Both the position numbers and the translations under genes were made by a program. From assembly GCF_030818015.1 (NCBI RefSeq), contig NZ_JAUSZX010000001.1, positions 372,001 to 436,000 of the forward strand: a DNA stretch of 64,000 nt, given 5' to 3'. A model generated the notes under the pieces. It worked only from the letters and a program-made list of their open reading frames with translations. It had not been told where the DNA came from and did no database searches. Source of the stretch: Arthrobacter globiformis. Lineage in GTDB: Bacteria; Actinomycetota; Actinomycetes; Actinomycetales; Micrococcaceae. Positions 33,902 through 42,639 of the stretch are shown here, one piece after another (the stretch's first letter is position 1; every line of letters begins with the position of its first letter).

Positions 33902-34723
33902 GTGAAGCGGCAGAAGTACCACTACGGTGACCACCCCAGCCAGTGGGGCGAGCTCTTCCTGCCGGAAACACCTGCGTCACGCAACGGCAAGCCGCCATCG
34001 CCGCGCGGCATCGTTGTGGTGATCCACGGGGGCTACTGGCGCTCGCAGTACGGGGCTGAACTGGGCGAACCGCTGGCGAAGGACCTCGCGGCGCACGGCA
34101 TCGTGGCCTGGAACCTGGAGTACCGCCGGGCGGGCAACGGCGGCGGGTGGCCGCGGACGTTCGAGGATGTCCTCGCCGGGATCGACAAGCTCCGTGAGGT
34201 GGCCGGCGAGCACGACCTCGACCTGAACCGTGTGGTGGCGCTGGGGCACTCCGCCGGCGGGCACCTAGCCGTCTGGGCGGCCGGCCGGGACCGGCTTGCA
34301 GCACTCGGCGCGCCCGACGCCGACCGGCAGGTCGCCAGGAACCTCAACGGCGAGGCCGTCCACCTGACCGGCGTCGTCAGTCAGTCCGGGCTGCTCAACC
34401 TCGCGCAGGCGGAGTGGCACGACCTCAGCAACGGTGCCGTCAGCAACTTTCTGGGCGGGTCCGCCGAGAGGTACCCCAAGCGCCACAAGTACGCCGATCC
34501 GATGAGCGCCGTGCCGCTTACCATCCCGGTCTATGCGGTCCACGGGCTCGAGGACGACACCGTGCCGGTGAGCCAGTCCGAGGCCTACGCCACGGCCGCC
34601 CGCGCAGCCGGAGCCCCAGTCCAGGTGGTCAGGGTCCCCGGCGACCACTTCGCGCTGATCGACCCGAAGGCCCCGTCGTACCGAAAGTGCCGCGAGCTGG
34701 TGCAGGAGCTGCTGCTGCTCTAG
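33902..34723 (+). CDS. Alpha/beta hydrolase (kynurenine formamidase/BD-FAE-like)
   Basis: 273 residues from GTG 33902, 5 bp after AGGAGG. HGGYWRSQYG is the HGG(Y/F)W oxyanion motif of KynB/esterase-type enzymes. ALGHSAGGHLAVWAA carries the nucleophile Ser, and VHGLEDDTVPV and GDHFALIDP supply the Asp and His of the triad. Expected to hydrolyse a small ester or amide in the cytoplasm. No kyn genes are nearby, so the substrate is open. Confidence 0.88.
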   Translation: MKRQKYHYGDHPSQWGELFLPETPASRNGKPPSPRGIVVVIHGGYWRSQYGAELGEPLAKDLAAHGIVAWNLEYRRAGNGGGWPRTFEDVLAGIDKLREVAGEHDLDLNRVVALGHSAGGHLAVWAAGRDRLAALGAPDADRQVARNLNGEAVHLTGVVSQSGLLNLAQAEWHDLSNGAVSNFLGGSAERYPKRHKYADPMSAVPLTIPVYAVHGLEDDTVPVSQSEAYATAARAAGAPVQVVRVPGDHFALIDPKAPSYRKCRELVQELLLL

Positions 34724-35047
34724 GCTCTACGGCGTTAGTGCGGGAACTCCCGCGGCGTCTGTTCGTTTGCACTGCTATGGGCTGAGCTTCCCTATGCACT
34801 CCGTCGGTAAGTATGCTTATCATCAAACGCGAATGCCGCAGACGCCACAACGGAGGGACATTGCCTTGTCTGAACTCACTGCCATCGCCATGGGCTGCAC
34901 GCTCACGCGTCGCCAAGGAGATCCCGCCGGTGAATACCACGCCGAAGCGGGCTCCGGTTGCTACCGGCGCCGGCATGGAGGACTCTAGTAAGTGCGGACT
35001 GAGGTACTTTTATATATTACGATCCCGGGTTTCACTAGGAGATACAC
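34724..35047. promoter_or_regulatory. Upstream region of the reductase/desaturase operon
   Basis: About 320 bp. A 40-60-codon frame is open here but has no family likeness and an ordinary non-coding composition. The AT-rich patch TTTTATATATTACG (35009-35022) carries a plausible -10 (TATATT) for the leader/reductase transcript that begins at 35048. No terminator or repeat recognised. Confidence 0.4.
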
Positions 35048-35080
35048 ATGGGTGAACCCATCATGCGGTGGATAGCATGA
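35048..35080 (+). CDS. Ten-codon leader peptide coupled to the reductase gene
   Basis: ATG 35048 follows AGGAGATACAC, the best ribosome site in the neighbourhood. The peptide MGEPIMRWIA ends with TGA that overlaps the reductase ATG (ATGA at 35077-35080). The reductase start itself has only GGTGGA before it. This geometry is typical of translational coupling or attenuation. Function inferred only. Confidence 0.5.
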   Translation: MGEPIMRWIA

Positions 35081-36195
35081 TCCGGCTTCGCAAGCTGGCA
35101 CGCGCCGCGTCTGTCCTGACCACTCCTCTCGCCCCGGAGGATATTCTCGCGCTCTTTGACCCGGTGTTCTCCACTCGGCAACTGCGTGGTGTGGTCACCA
35201 AGGTGGTTCCCGAAACGGCGGATTCAGCCACCATCCATTTCCGGCCCGGCCGCGGCTGGAAGGCCCATAAAGCCGGCCAGTGGGCGCGCATCGGCGTAGA
35301 GCTCGACGGCGTCCGGCACTGGCGCTCCTACTCGCTCAGCGCCCCGGCAGGGGAGGATCCCGCCATTACCGTGAGTGACGTGGGTGCCGTGTCCGGCGTC
35401 CTGGTCCGCAATACCCGGCCCGGGGACGTCCTGTTCCTGGCGCCGCCGCAGGGCGACTTTGTCCTTCCCGAACGTCCCCGGCCGCTTCTGATGCTCACGG
35501 CCGGCAGCGGCATCACCCCTGTGATGTCCATGGTCCGCACGCTCGTGCCGCACCGCCCCGACGCCGATGTGGTGCTGGTCCACTCCGCCCGCAGGCCGGA
35601 GGACAGTATTTTTCGCGAGGAACTTTCCGAGCTCGCGGACCAGTTCCCCAACTTCCGCGTTACGCACTGGTACACGGGGGAGCGCGGCCGGATGGACTTC
35701 GGCTCGGCCGCCGGGCTGGACAGCCTGTGCCCCGACTGGCGCCGCCGCGCTGCCTACGCCTGCGGCCCGGAAGGGTTCCTCGACGACGCCGAAGCCCTGT
35801 GGGCCGCCGAAGCGGCCGCCCATCCCAAGGACCCCAAATCCGCCCGCATAGACGGGGCCACCGGGCCCTTCGCGGCGGACCCCGTCAACCTCATCATCGA
35901 ACGCTTCAACACCAGCCTGCTGGGCGGTGAGGGGCACGACGGCGGTCTGGTCACCTTTGAGGCCTCCGACCGGGAGGTGGAGGCCGACGGCAACACCCCC
36001 CTTCTTGACGTGGGCGAAGACGCCGGCGTCCTCATGCCCAGCGGCTGCCGCATGGGCATCTGCCACAGCTGCCTGCTGCCCCTGCGTGCAGGGCAGGTCC
36101 GGGACCTGCGCACCGGCGAAGTCCACGGTGAACCGGGCCAACTAATCCAGACGTGCGTTTCGGCAGCTGCCGGGCCCGTTAACCTCGACATCTGA
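35077..36195 (+). CDS. Ferredoxin-type FAD/[2Fe-2S] oxidoreductase, electron donor to the desaturase
   Basis: 372 residues from ATG 35077 (GTG 35068 also in frame). FAD-binding domain with HWRSYSLSAP, NAD(P)-binding domain with TAGSGITPVMSMVRTL and AYACGPEGFLDDAE, then a C-terminal plant-type [2Fe-2S] domain with SGCRMGICHSC and the fourth Cys in IQTCVSA. The order matches M. tuberculosis Rv3230c, which passes electrons to the desaturase DesA3 encoded next to it. The desaturase gene here follows after 14 bp, the same pairing. Confidence 0.92.
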   Translation: MIRLRKLARAASVLTTPLAPEDILALFDPVFSTRQLRGVVTKVVPETADSATIHFRPGRGWKAHKAGQWARIGVELDGVRHWRSYSLSAPAGEDPAITVSDVGAVSGVLVRNTRPGDVLFLAPPQGDFVLPERPRPLLMLTAGSGITPVMSMVRTLVPHRPDADVVLVHSARRPEDSIFREELSELADQFPNFRVTHWYTGERGRMDFGSAAGLDSLCPDWRRRAAYACGPEGFLDDAEALWAAEAAAHPKDPKSARIDGATGPFAADPVNLIIERFNTSLLGGEGHDGGLVTFEASDREVEADGNTPLLDVGEDAGVLMPSGCRMGICHSCLLPLRAGQVRDLRTGEVHGEPGQLIQTCVSAAAGPVNLDI

Positions 36196-36209
36196 GGAGC
36201 ATCACAAGC

Positions 36210-37388
36210 ATGACTGCAATATCCGATCGCACAGCCGCGACTACGACGTCCACCGACACGCCTGTCACGAAACCGCGGCCGGGGGCCCTGGCCACCTCCG
36301 GCCGGCCGGCCGTGCGCCCGCCCGCCGCGGCGCACCTTACCGACGAGCAGGTGGCAGAACTCGGCCGGGAACTGGACGCCATCAAGGACGAGATCCTGGC
36401 CAAGCGTGGAGCCTCCGACGCCGCCTACATCCGCCGGGTCATCAAGATCCAGCGCGGGCTGGAGATCTCCGGCAGGGCGGCGCTGCTGATGGGCCGCAAC
36501 AAGGCAGCCTGGGTCACCGGCACCAGCCTGCTCAGCCTTGCCAAGATCCTGGAAAACATGGAGATCGGCCACAACATCCTCCACGGCCAGTGGGACTGGA
36601 TGCGCGATCCGGACATCCACTCCACCACGTGGGAGTGGGACTTCGTGACCCCGGCACGTTCGTGGCAGCACACCCACAATGACCTGCACCACCGCTGGAC
36701 CAACGTGGTGGGCAAGGACAACGACGTCGGATACAACCTGCTGCGCATGGACGAGGATCAGCCCTGGACCCCCCGCGCCCTGGGCAATCCGCTGTACAAC
36801 GCCATCCTCGCCCCCATTTTCGAATGGGGCATCGCGGTCTACGACCTGGAAATCGTCGACTACAAGGAGGGCAAGAAGAGCAAGGAGGCCATGGTCCGGG
36901 ACCTCAAGGCGCTGGGCATCAAGGCGCTCAAGCAGTTCACCAAGGACTACGCCGCCACCCCGGCAGTGGCCATGCTCACCGGATCGGGCAAGCAGGCCCT
37001 CTTCGGAACGCTCACCGCCAATGCCGTCCGCAACGTGTGGGCGCACGCAGTGATCTTCTGCGGCCACTTCCCCGAAGGCACGGATACCTTCACGGAGGAA
37101 ATGGTCGAGGGCGAGACCCGCGGCGACTGGTATGTCCGGCAGATGATTGGCTCCGCCAACATTTCCGGTTCCAAGTTCATGCACATCATGACCGGAAACC
37201 TGTCCCACCAGATCGAGCACCACCTGTTCCCGGACCTGCCGTCCAACAGGTACGGGGAAGTGGCCCCGAAGGTCCAGGAAATCTGCCGGCGCTACGGCCT
37301 GCCGTACACCACCGGGCCGCTGCTGAAACAGGTGGGATCCTCCTGGGCGAAGGTCTTCAAGCTCGCACTGCCGGGAAAGAAGGCCTAG
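36210..37388 (+). CDS. Membrane fatty acyl-CoA desaturase (DesA3/delta-9 type)
   Basis: 392 residues with the three His boxes of di-iron desaturases: GHNILHGQWDW, HTHNDLHHRW and LSHQIEHHLFPDL. Inserts cis double bonds in acyl chains at the membrane using O2 and electrons from the adjacent reductase. The first ~45 residues are a polar Thr/Pro/Ala-rich tail. ATG 36210 lies after GAGGAGC. The pair is probably used to adjust membrane fluidity, for example in the cold. Confidence 0.93.
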   Translation: MTAISDRTAATTTSTDTPVTKPRPGALATSGRPAVRPPAAAHLTDEQVAELGRELDAIKDEILAKRGASDAAYIRRVIKIQRGLEISGRAALLMGRNKAAWVTGTSLLSLAKILENMEIGHNILHGQWDWMRDPDIHSTTWEWDFVTPARSWQHTHNDLHHRWTNVVGKDNDVGYNLLRMDEDQPWTPRALGNPLYNAILAPIFEWGIAVYDLEIVDYKEGKKSKEAMVRDLKALGIKALKQFTKDYAATPAVAMLTGSGKQALFGTLTANAVRNVWAHAVIFCGHFPEGTDTFTEEMVEGETRGDWYVRQMIGSANISGSKFMHIMTGNLSHQIEHHLFPDLPSNRYGEVAPKVQEICRRYGLPYTTGPLLKQVGSSWAKVFKLALPGKKA

Positions 37389-37434
37389 CCAACTGCAGGG
37401 TACCCGAGCGCCGGGCGGCGTTCTCTGGCAGAGT

Positions 37435-38406
37435 ATGACCATGCTCACTGTTATCGGCGAGGGCCTCGTTGACGTGGTCCAGCGCAGCTCCGGAATCGAA
37501 GCCCATGTGGGCGGCAGCCCGCTCAACGTCGCCGTCGGGCTCGCCCGCCTGGGGCACCCGGTGCAGTTCGTCGGCCGGTACGGCCGGGACGCGTACGGGG
37601 AGTCGGTGGCTGCCCACCTGAGGGCGAGTTCCGTCATGCTCCCGCAGGCCCCGGACGGGCTGCCCACCAGCGTGGCCACGGCACTGGTGGACGACGACGG
37701 CGCCGCCACTTACACGTTCGACCTCACCTGGGAGCTCCCGGGGCTAGCGGAACGGCTGCCGTTCATGCTGCAGGGAACCACGCTGCTCCACACCGGCTCC
37801 ATCGCCACCATGCTGGAGCCCGGGGCCGCGGAGGTGCTGGCCGCCGTCGAACATGCCCACCCGGCGTCGACCATCAGTTTTGATCCCAACTGCCGTCCCA
37901 GCATCATCGCGGACGCCGATTACGCCCGCCGGCAGGCGGAAAAGTTCGTGACCCTATCGGACGTCGTCAAGGCCTCCGACGAGGACCTCGCCTGGCTCTA
38001 CCCCGGCGTTGACCCGCTGGAGTCGGCGCGCCGCTGGCTGAAGCTTGGCGGTGCCGAAGGGCCGGCCGTCGTGGTGGTGACGCGCGGCGGGGCCGGGCCC
38101 TGGGGGATCACCGCCGCGGGCGAGGCCGAGTTTGCCGCACCCCGCGTGGAGGTGGCGGACACCGTTGGCGCTGGGGATTCCTTCATGGCGGCGCTGCTTT
38201 CCGGCGTGGTGGACCGCGGTCTGGACGGCGCCCAGAACCGGGCTGACCTGCGCGCGCTCCCCGCAGAGGGGCTCAGAGCGCTCCTGGCCCACGCCTCCCG
38301 CGCCGCGGCAGTGACCGTGTCCCGTGCAGGCGCCAATCCGCCCACCCGGGCGGAGCTCAACCGCGTCGAAGCAGCAGCCGAGGAAGCCGAAGTTCCCACC
38401 ACCTGA
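37435..38406 (+). CDS. PfkB-family carbohydrate kinase (fructokinase-like)
   Basis: 323 residues. GEGLVDVV and GGSPLNVAVGLARLGHPVQFVGRYG are the PfkB N-terminal signature. The C-terminal signature ADTVGAGDSFMAALLSG holds the catalytic Asp and anion hole. DVVKASDEDLAWLYPG is the usual fructokinase-type segment. It would phosphorylate a sugar, plausibly fructose, with ATP. Ten bp before the YbhB gene. If fructose is the substrate it would serve the levan module 15 kb away, but that link is speculative. Confidence 0.88.
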   Translation: MTMLTVIGEGLVDVVQRSSGIEAHVGGSPLNVAVGLARLGHPVQFVGRYGRDAYGESVAAHLRASSVMLPQAPDGLPTSVATALVDDDGAATYTFDLTWELPGLAERLPFMLQGTTLLHTGSIATMLEPGAAEVLAAVEHAHPASTISFDPNCRPSIIADADYARRQAEKFVTLSDVVKASDEDLAWLYPGVDPLESARRWLKLGGAEGPAVVVVTRGGAGPWGITAAGEAEFAAPRVEVADTVGAGDSFMAALLSGVVDRGLDGAQNRADLRALPAEGLRALLAHASRAAAVTVSRAGANPPTRAELNRVEAAAEEAEVPTT

Positions 38407-38415
38407 GGAGCAGCC

Positions 38416-38946
38416 ATGACATCGCCGGGCCCGTTTTCAAACCTGCCGGACGTCCCCACGTTCGGACTCACCAGCCGGTCCTTCGAGGATGGCGGGACCC
38501 TGCCGCCGCCGCAGCGCAGCGGCAGGATGCACGCCGGCGGCGCCGACGTGTCCCCGCAGCTGAGCTGGAGCGGGGCGCCGGACGGGACCAGGAGCTACGT
38601 GGTGACCGTGTTTGATCCGGACGCGCCGGGCGCCGGTGGGTTCTGGCACTGGGCGGTCCTCAACATCCCCGCGGACACCACCTCCCTGGCGGAGGGCGCC
38701 GGGGCCGAGGGCGGCCCGCAGCCCCCGCCCGGCGCCGTGCAGCTGAAGAACGACGCCGGCTTCCGCGGCTACCTGGGGGCGGCCCCGCCGCCGGGGCACG
38801 GCCGGCACCGCTACATCGTCACGGCCTACGCGCTGGATGTCGAGGAGCTGCCTGGCGGGACAGGTGCGAAGCCTGCGGAGCTGGGTGCCGAACTCGCCCG
38901 GCATCTGCTGGGCACGGCCACGCTGACCGGCGTCTACCAGCGCTAG
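38416..38946 (+). CDS. YbhB/YbcL family (PEBP, Raf-kinase-inhibitor-like) protein
   Basis: 176 residues, complete PEBP fold: FGLTSRSFEDGGTLP, GGADVSPQLSWSGAPDGTRSYVVTVFDPDAP (DPDAP anion-site motif) and FWHWAVLNIPADTTSL. No signal peptide. The cellular role of bacterial PEBPs is poorly known. GAGGAGC lies before the ATG. Ends overlapping the convergent isomerase gene by 4 bp. Confidence 0.93.
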   Translation: MTSPGPFSNLPDVPTFGLTSRSFEDGGTLPPPQRSGRMHAGGADVSPQLSWSGAPDGTRSYVVTVFDPDAPGAGGFWHWAVLNIPADTTSLAEGAGAEGGPQPPPGAVQLKNDAGFRGYLGAAPPPGHGRHRYIVTAYALDVEELPGGTGAKPAELGAELARHLLGTATLTGVYQR

Positions 38947-39959
38947 GGGCTGACCAGCGAGGCGGCCAGGGCTGCGTCCGCTTCCTTCAGGACCTTGGCT
39001 GCGACTTCGAGGCCCTCGATGCGGCCGAGCTCGGTGTCTTCGTGTTCGATGTTGACGAGCATGTCGGGGTCGACTTCGTGGAGGGCGCGCAGGAACTCGG
39101 TCCAGTAGGCGGTGTCGTGGCCTTTGCCGAGGGCGACGAAGTCCCAGGCGGCGGGCTTGGGCCATTCGTTGGCCCACTCGTCGCCGCCGAGGTTGGTGCG
39201 GTTCTCCTCGGGGGACAGGCGGCGGAAGCGGTTGTCCAGGACGCCGTAGATGGCGGCTGTTTCCTTGTTGACGCGCACGTCCTTGGCCGCAGCGTGGAAG
39301 ACCAGCGGGCCGAGTTCGCGGACCACGGCCACCGGGTCCATCTGCTGCCAGAACAGGTGGGAGGCGTCGAGTTCGACGCCCACGTGGGTGGCGCCGGTCA
39401 GTTCGACGAGCTTGTACACGTCGGCCGGGTTGAAGACGAGGTTCTGCGGGTGCAGTTCCAGGGCGACCTTGACGTCGAGGTCGGCGGCAAGCCGGTCGGT
39501 TTCCTTCCAGAACTCGGCGGCGACGCCCCACTGGTAGTCCAGGACGTCCAGCGCCGCGGAGTTCCAGGCGTTGACGATCCAGTTCGGCACGGTGGCGCCG
39601 GGTTCCCCGCCGGGCAGGCCGGACATGGTGACCACGCGGTTTTGCCCGAGGCGGTGGGCCAGGCGGATGGAGCGGCGGATGTCCTCGGCGTGCTTGTCCC
39701 CGATCGCGCGGTTGGGATGCAGCGGGTTGCCGTTGCAGTTCAGCCCGGCGATGGAGACACCGGTGCCCTCGAAGATCGCCAGGTAGTCATCGCGGCCGGC
39801 GTCGCTTTCGAGGATGTCATCGAAGGTGGGGATGTGCACGGCGGGCAGGAACCCGCCGGAGTTGATTTCGATGCCCGTGAGGCCCAGGTCGGCGACGACC
39901 TTCAGGGCCTCGGGCAGCGGGCGGTCGTGCAGGATTGCGTTGTAGACGCCGAGCTTCAT
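38943..39959 (-). CDS. Sugar phosphate isomerase/epimerase-like TIM-barrel protein (IolE/IolI-like)
   Basis: 338 residues of the AP-endonuclease-2 (xylose isomerase-like) fold. Motifs: LGLTGIEINSGGF, VALELHPQNLVFNPAD (metal Glu), VGVELDASHLFWQQMDP and LVFHAAAKDVRVN (metal His). Carries out isomerisation, epimerisation or dehydration of a keto-sugar or inosose. ATG 39959 overlaps the stop of the upstream Gfo/Idh gene (ATGA), so the two are co-translated. With the dehydrogenase it forms an oxidise-then-isomerise pair as in inositol or amino-sugar routes. The actual substrate is unknown. Confidence 0.9.
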   Translation of the reverse strand: MKLGVYNAILHDRPLPEALKVVADLGLTGIEINSGGFLPAVHIPTFDDILESDAGRDDYLAIFEGTGVSIAGLNCNGNPLHPNRAIGDKHAEDIRRSIRLAHRLGQNRVVTMSGLPGGEPGATVPNWIVNAWNSAALDVLDYQWGVAAEFWKETDRLAADLDVKVALELHPQNLVFNPADVYKLVELTGATHVGVELDASHLFWQQMDPVAVVRELGPLVFHAAAKDVRVNKETAAIYGVLDNRFRRLSPEENRTNLGGDEWANEWPKPAAWDFVALGKGHDTAYWTEFLRALHEVDPDMLVNIEHEDTELGRIEGLEVAAKVLKEADAALAASLVSP

Positions 39960-41134
39960 AGCGTGATCTTCTTTCCGTTGTTCAGGGCGGATTCAGTGAC
40001 GGCGGCGAGCAGTTCCATGTTCCGGACGCCGTCGTCGAAGGTGGCGCAGCGCGGCAGGGACTCCTCTTCGCTGAGGCCGGCGACTTCTTCGAGGAACGCG
40101 CGTGACTGGTAGGCGAACGCGTCGTTCTGGCCGAAACCGACCTCGGGGGCGTCCATGGCCAGGCCGCCGGCAATGTAGGGGTGGCCCGGGCCGAGGCTGA
40201 CCTGGCGGTAGCCGCTCTCGTGGCCGGAGCCGTCGTTGAGGAACAGCTGGACCTCGCCGGGGCGGCGCTGGTCGAACTTGGCGGAGCCGTTCTCGCAGAA
40301 GACCTCGAAGTTGAGGCTATTGGCGTGCCCGGCTGCAACGCGGGACACTTCGAGGCTGCCGGCGCCGTTTTCGAACTCGGCGGAGAAGGCTGCGTAGTCG
40401 TCGTTCTCCACGGCTTCGAAGGTGTCGCTGACGGCGGCGTGGTCGTGTCCGATGACGGCCGCTAGCGGCAGGGGCCGCTTGTCGATGGCCGTGCTGAGGC
40501 GGCCGCCGCTGATGGACTTGATGTCGCCGCAAAGGAATTCGGAGACATAGGCCAGGTGGCTTCCGACGTCGGCCAGCGCACCGGAGCCGGGACCGCCCTT
40601 GTAGCGCCAGCTCATGGGGGCCTCCGGGCTGAAGCCGTAGTCCGTCCAGTAGCGGCCGCTGAAGTGCAGCACCTTGCCCAGGGTCCCGTTCCGGATGAGC
40701 TCGCGGATGTAGGCGATGCCCGGGGCGCGGCGGAAGGTGAACCCGATGCGGGCGATTGAGGAGGCGTTGCGGGCGGCGTCGGCCATGGCCCGCGCGTCTT
40801 CCAGGGTGTCGCTCAGCGGCTTCTCGCACAGCACGTGCTTGCCGGCGGCGAGGAGGCCCTCCACCACCTCCCGGTGCAGGGAGTTGGCGATGACAACACT
40901 GACGACGTCGATGTCATCGGCTTCGGCGATGGCCTGCCATGAGGTGTCGTTGCGCTCGTAACCGAAGCGCCGTGCGGCGAGGGAACCGAACTCCGGGTTC
41001 ACGTCTCCAATGGAGACCAGCCGGATCGGCGGCAGGACGGGGTTGTAGAGGGCGGATGCGGTGCGGAAGGCGGCGGCGTGAGCCTTGCCGGCCATGCCCG
41101 CCCCGATGACGGCGACGCCGAGATCTTTGGGCAT
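39956..41134 (-). CDS. Gfo/Idh/MocA family oxidoreductase
   Basis: 392 residues. N-terminal Rossmann domain with GAGMAGKAHAAAFR; the catalytic-loop motif is CEKPLSDTLEDARAM. The C-terminal alpha/beta domain has RYKGGPGSGALADVGSHLAYVSEFL, holding the usual catalytic Asp and His. Expected NAD(P)-dependent oxidation of a cyclic sugar or inositol. First gene of a two-gene operon with the isomerase. Divergent from a LacI gene with a clear LacI-type palindrome in between. Confidence 0.92.
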   Translation of the reverse strand: MPKDLGVAVIGAGMAGKAHAAAFRTASALYNPVLPPIRLVSIGDVNPEFGSLAARRFGYERNDTSWQAIAEADDIDVVSVVIANSLHREVVEGLLAAGKHVLCEKPLSDTLEDARAMADAARNASSIARIGFTFRRAPGIAYIRELIRNGTLGKVLHFSGRYWTDYGFSPEAPMSWRYKGGPGSGALADVGSHLAYVSEFLCGDIKSISGGRLSTAIDKRPLPLAAVIGHDHAAVSDTFEAVENDDYAAFSAEFENGAGSLEVSRVAAGHANSLNFEVFCENGSAKFDQRRPGEVQLFLNDGSGHESGYRQVSLGPGHPYIAGGLAMDAPEVGFGQNDAFAYQSRAFLEEVAGLSEEESLPRCATFDDGVRNMELLAAVTESALNNGKKITL

Positions 41135-41194
41135 TGGTTTTCTCCTTTGAAACGGGCTTTGCGGGACTCAGCCGCTGTGACGTGTGACGCAAAA

Positions 41195-41206
41195 TGGAGC
41201 GCTCCA
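41195..41206. promoter_or_regulatory. LacI-type operator palindrome
   Basis: Perfect 12-bp palindrome TGGAGCGCTCCA in the 140-bp gap between the divergent Gfo/Idh and LacI genes. It has the central CG and TGG/CCA arms usual for LacI-family operators and resembles the CelR site (TGGGAGCGCTCCCA). Probably bound by the LacI protein at 41278 to control both directions. Confidence 0.72.
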
Positions 41207-41277
41207 CAAACACGATAGGGGTGGAACTTTGTCCTGTCAATATCCCTAACGGTCGGCTGATGGGTGACAATTGCAGA

Positions 41278-42282
41278 GTGACCCAGGAGACCGGCAAACG
41301 CCCGAACATTTATGACGTTGCCTCCGCGGCCGGGGTATCAAAGTCCCTGGTCTCGTTGGTCCTGCGCGGTGCGCCCGGCGTCTCAGCTGCGCGCCGGGCC
41401 GCCGTCGAGGAAGCCATCGAACGGCTGAACTACCGCCCCAGCCGGGCGGCAGCGACCCTCGCCGGAAACCGGTCCCGGACCATAGGCGTCGTACTGGACG
41501 ACTACCGGAACCTTTGGTTCGTCAGCCTGCTGGGCGGGCTGCACGATGAACTCGCCCCTCTCGGCTTCCGGGTGGCCGTCGCCGACCCGTCCTTCAACGC
41601 CCACCTGGACCGGACGCCGGTGGACGGCCTCATGTCTTTGCGGGTGGACGGCATCGTGATCGCGACCGAGCCCACGGAGGAGATGTTCGCCGCCGTCGAC
41701 GTTCCTGCGGTGGTGGCGGGCAACCGCGACGTCGTTGTCCCGGGGGCGGACATTGTCGCCAATGACGACGAGGCAGGCGGCCGCCTGGCCACTGAGCATT
41801 TGATCGGGCTGGGGCACAGGGACATCGGGCACGTGACCGGTGGGGGCGGCGCCGCCCGTCTGCGGGCGCAGGGGTTTGAGGCCGCGATGCGCGACCATGG
41901 CCTGCAGCCGCACACCGTGCAGGGCCACGGGCTGACGATGGAGCCGGACGGCTACGAGGGCGCCCTGAAGCTGCTTGACCAAAACCCCGCGCTCACGGCG
42001 ATTTTTGCGGCTAATGACGTGATGGCGATGGGCGTGGCGGCCGCGGCACGGGACCGGGGGCGCCGGATACCGGAGGATCTTTCCCTGATCGGCTACGACA
42101 ATTCGCCGCTCGCGTCGGCGAACCTGCTGCGCCTGACCACCGTCGACGGCCGCAACGGCGAGGTGGGTGCAGGGGCTGCGAGGGCCCTGCTGGACCGCAT
42201 GAAGGATCCGGACCTGCCCGTCCAGACGAAGCTCGTGGACCCGGAACTGGTGGTCAGGGGCTCCACGGCGCCCCCCGCCTGA
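41278..42282 (+). CDS. LacI-family transcriptional regulator
   Basis: 334 residues taking GTG 41278; an ATG at 41260 is also possible and both ribosome sites are weak. HTH NIYDVASAAGVSKSLVSLVLRG plus hinge LNYRPSRAAATLAGNRSRTIGVVLDD, then a two-lobed sugar-binding domain with LSLIGYDNSPLASANLLRLTTV. It probably controls the divergent isomerase/dehydrogenase operon through the palindrome at 41195. Effector unknown. Confidence 0.9.
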   Translation: MTQETGKRPNIYDVASAAGVSKSLVSLVLRGAPGVSAARRAAVEEAIERLNYRPSRAAATLAGNRSRTIGVVLDDYRNLWFVSLLGGLHDELAPLGFRVAVADPSFNAHLDRTPVDGLMSLRVDGIVIATEPTEEMFAAVDVPAVVAGNRDVVVPGADIVANDDEAGGRLATEHLIGLGHRDIGHVTGGGGAARLRAQGFEAAMRDHGLQPHTVQGHGLTMEPDGYEGALKLLDQNPALTAIFAANDVMAMGVAAAARDRGRRIPEDLSLIGYDNSPLASANLLRLTTVDGRNGEVGAGAARALLDRMKDPDLPVQTKLVDPELVVRGSTAPPA

Positions 42283-42314
42283 CATGCTCAGGCGAGGGGC
42301 CGTCGTTCTTCAAA

Positions 42315-42626
42315 TCAGAGTGCGCCCTGCGCGCTGGTGCCCGCGGGGATCGCGGCCAGCCGGGTCACCTCCACCGGTTCCTCAAGGAGTCCCTCAAGCG
42401 AGGCGTTCAGGCGCTTGACGGCGTCGCCGTCGCCGTGGGCATCGAGGAGCTCGGCGCTTTCCCACTTTTCGATCATGACGATCTGGCCGTTCGGGGCTTC
42501 GTGGATGGCGTACAGAAGGCAGCCCGGCTCCTCGTGAACCTCCGCGATGGCGGGGTTGAGGGCTGCCACGACGTCGTCGAAGGCACCCTCCTTGGGCGTG
42601 AACATGGCGGTGACAACTACAGTCAT
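42315..42626 (-). CDS. Antibiotic biosynthesis monooxygenase (ABM) domain protein, YgiN-like
   Basis: 103 residues, a single dimeric alpha/beta-barrel ABM domain: VVVTAMFTPKEGAFDDVV, EEPGCLLYAIHEAPNGQIVMIEKWES. Relatives are quinol monooxygenases or handle small reactive products without a cofactor. It follows the LacI gene at 42640 in the same direction by 13 bp, so it may share its transcript. Physiological substrate unknown. Confidence 0.85.
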   Translation of the reverse strand: MTVVVTAMFTPKEGAFDDVVAALNPAIAEVHEEPGCLLYAIHEAPNGQIVMIEKWESAELLDAHGDGDAVKRLNASLEGLLEEPVEVTRLAAIPAGTSAQGAL

Positions 42627-42639
42627 GGTTTCCTTTTCC

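Noticed and set aside
34813-35055. 80-codon frame upstream of the reductase
   Set aside because: No family likeness, runs through an AT-rich promoter-like patch, and the ten-codon leader at 35048 has a far better ribosome site.
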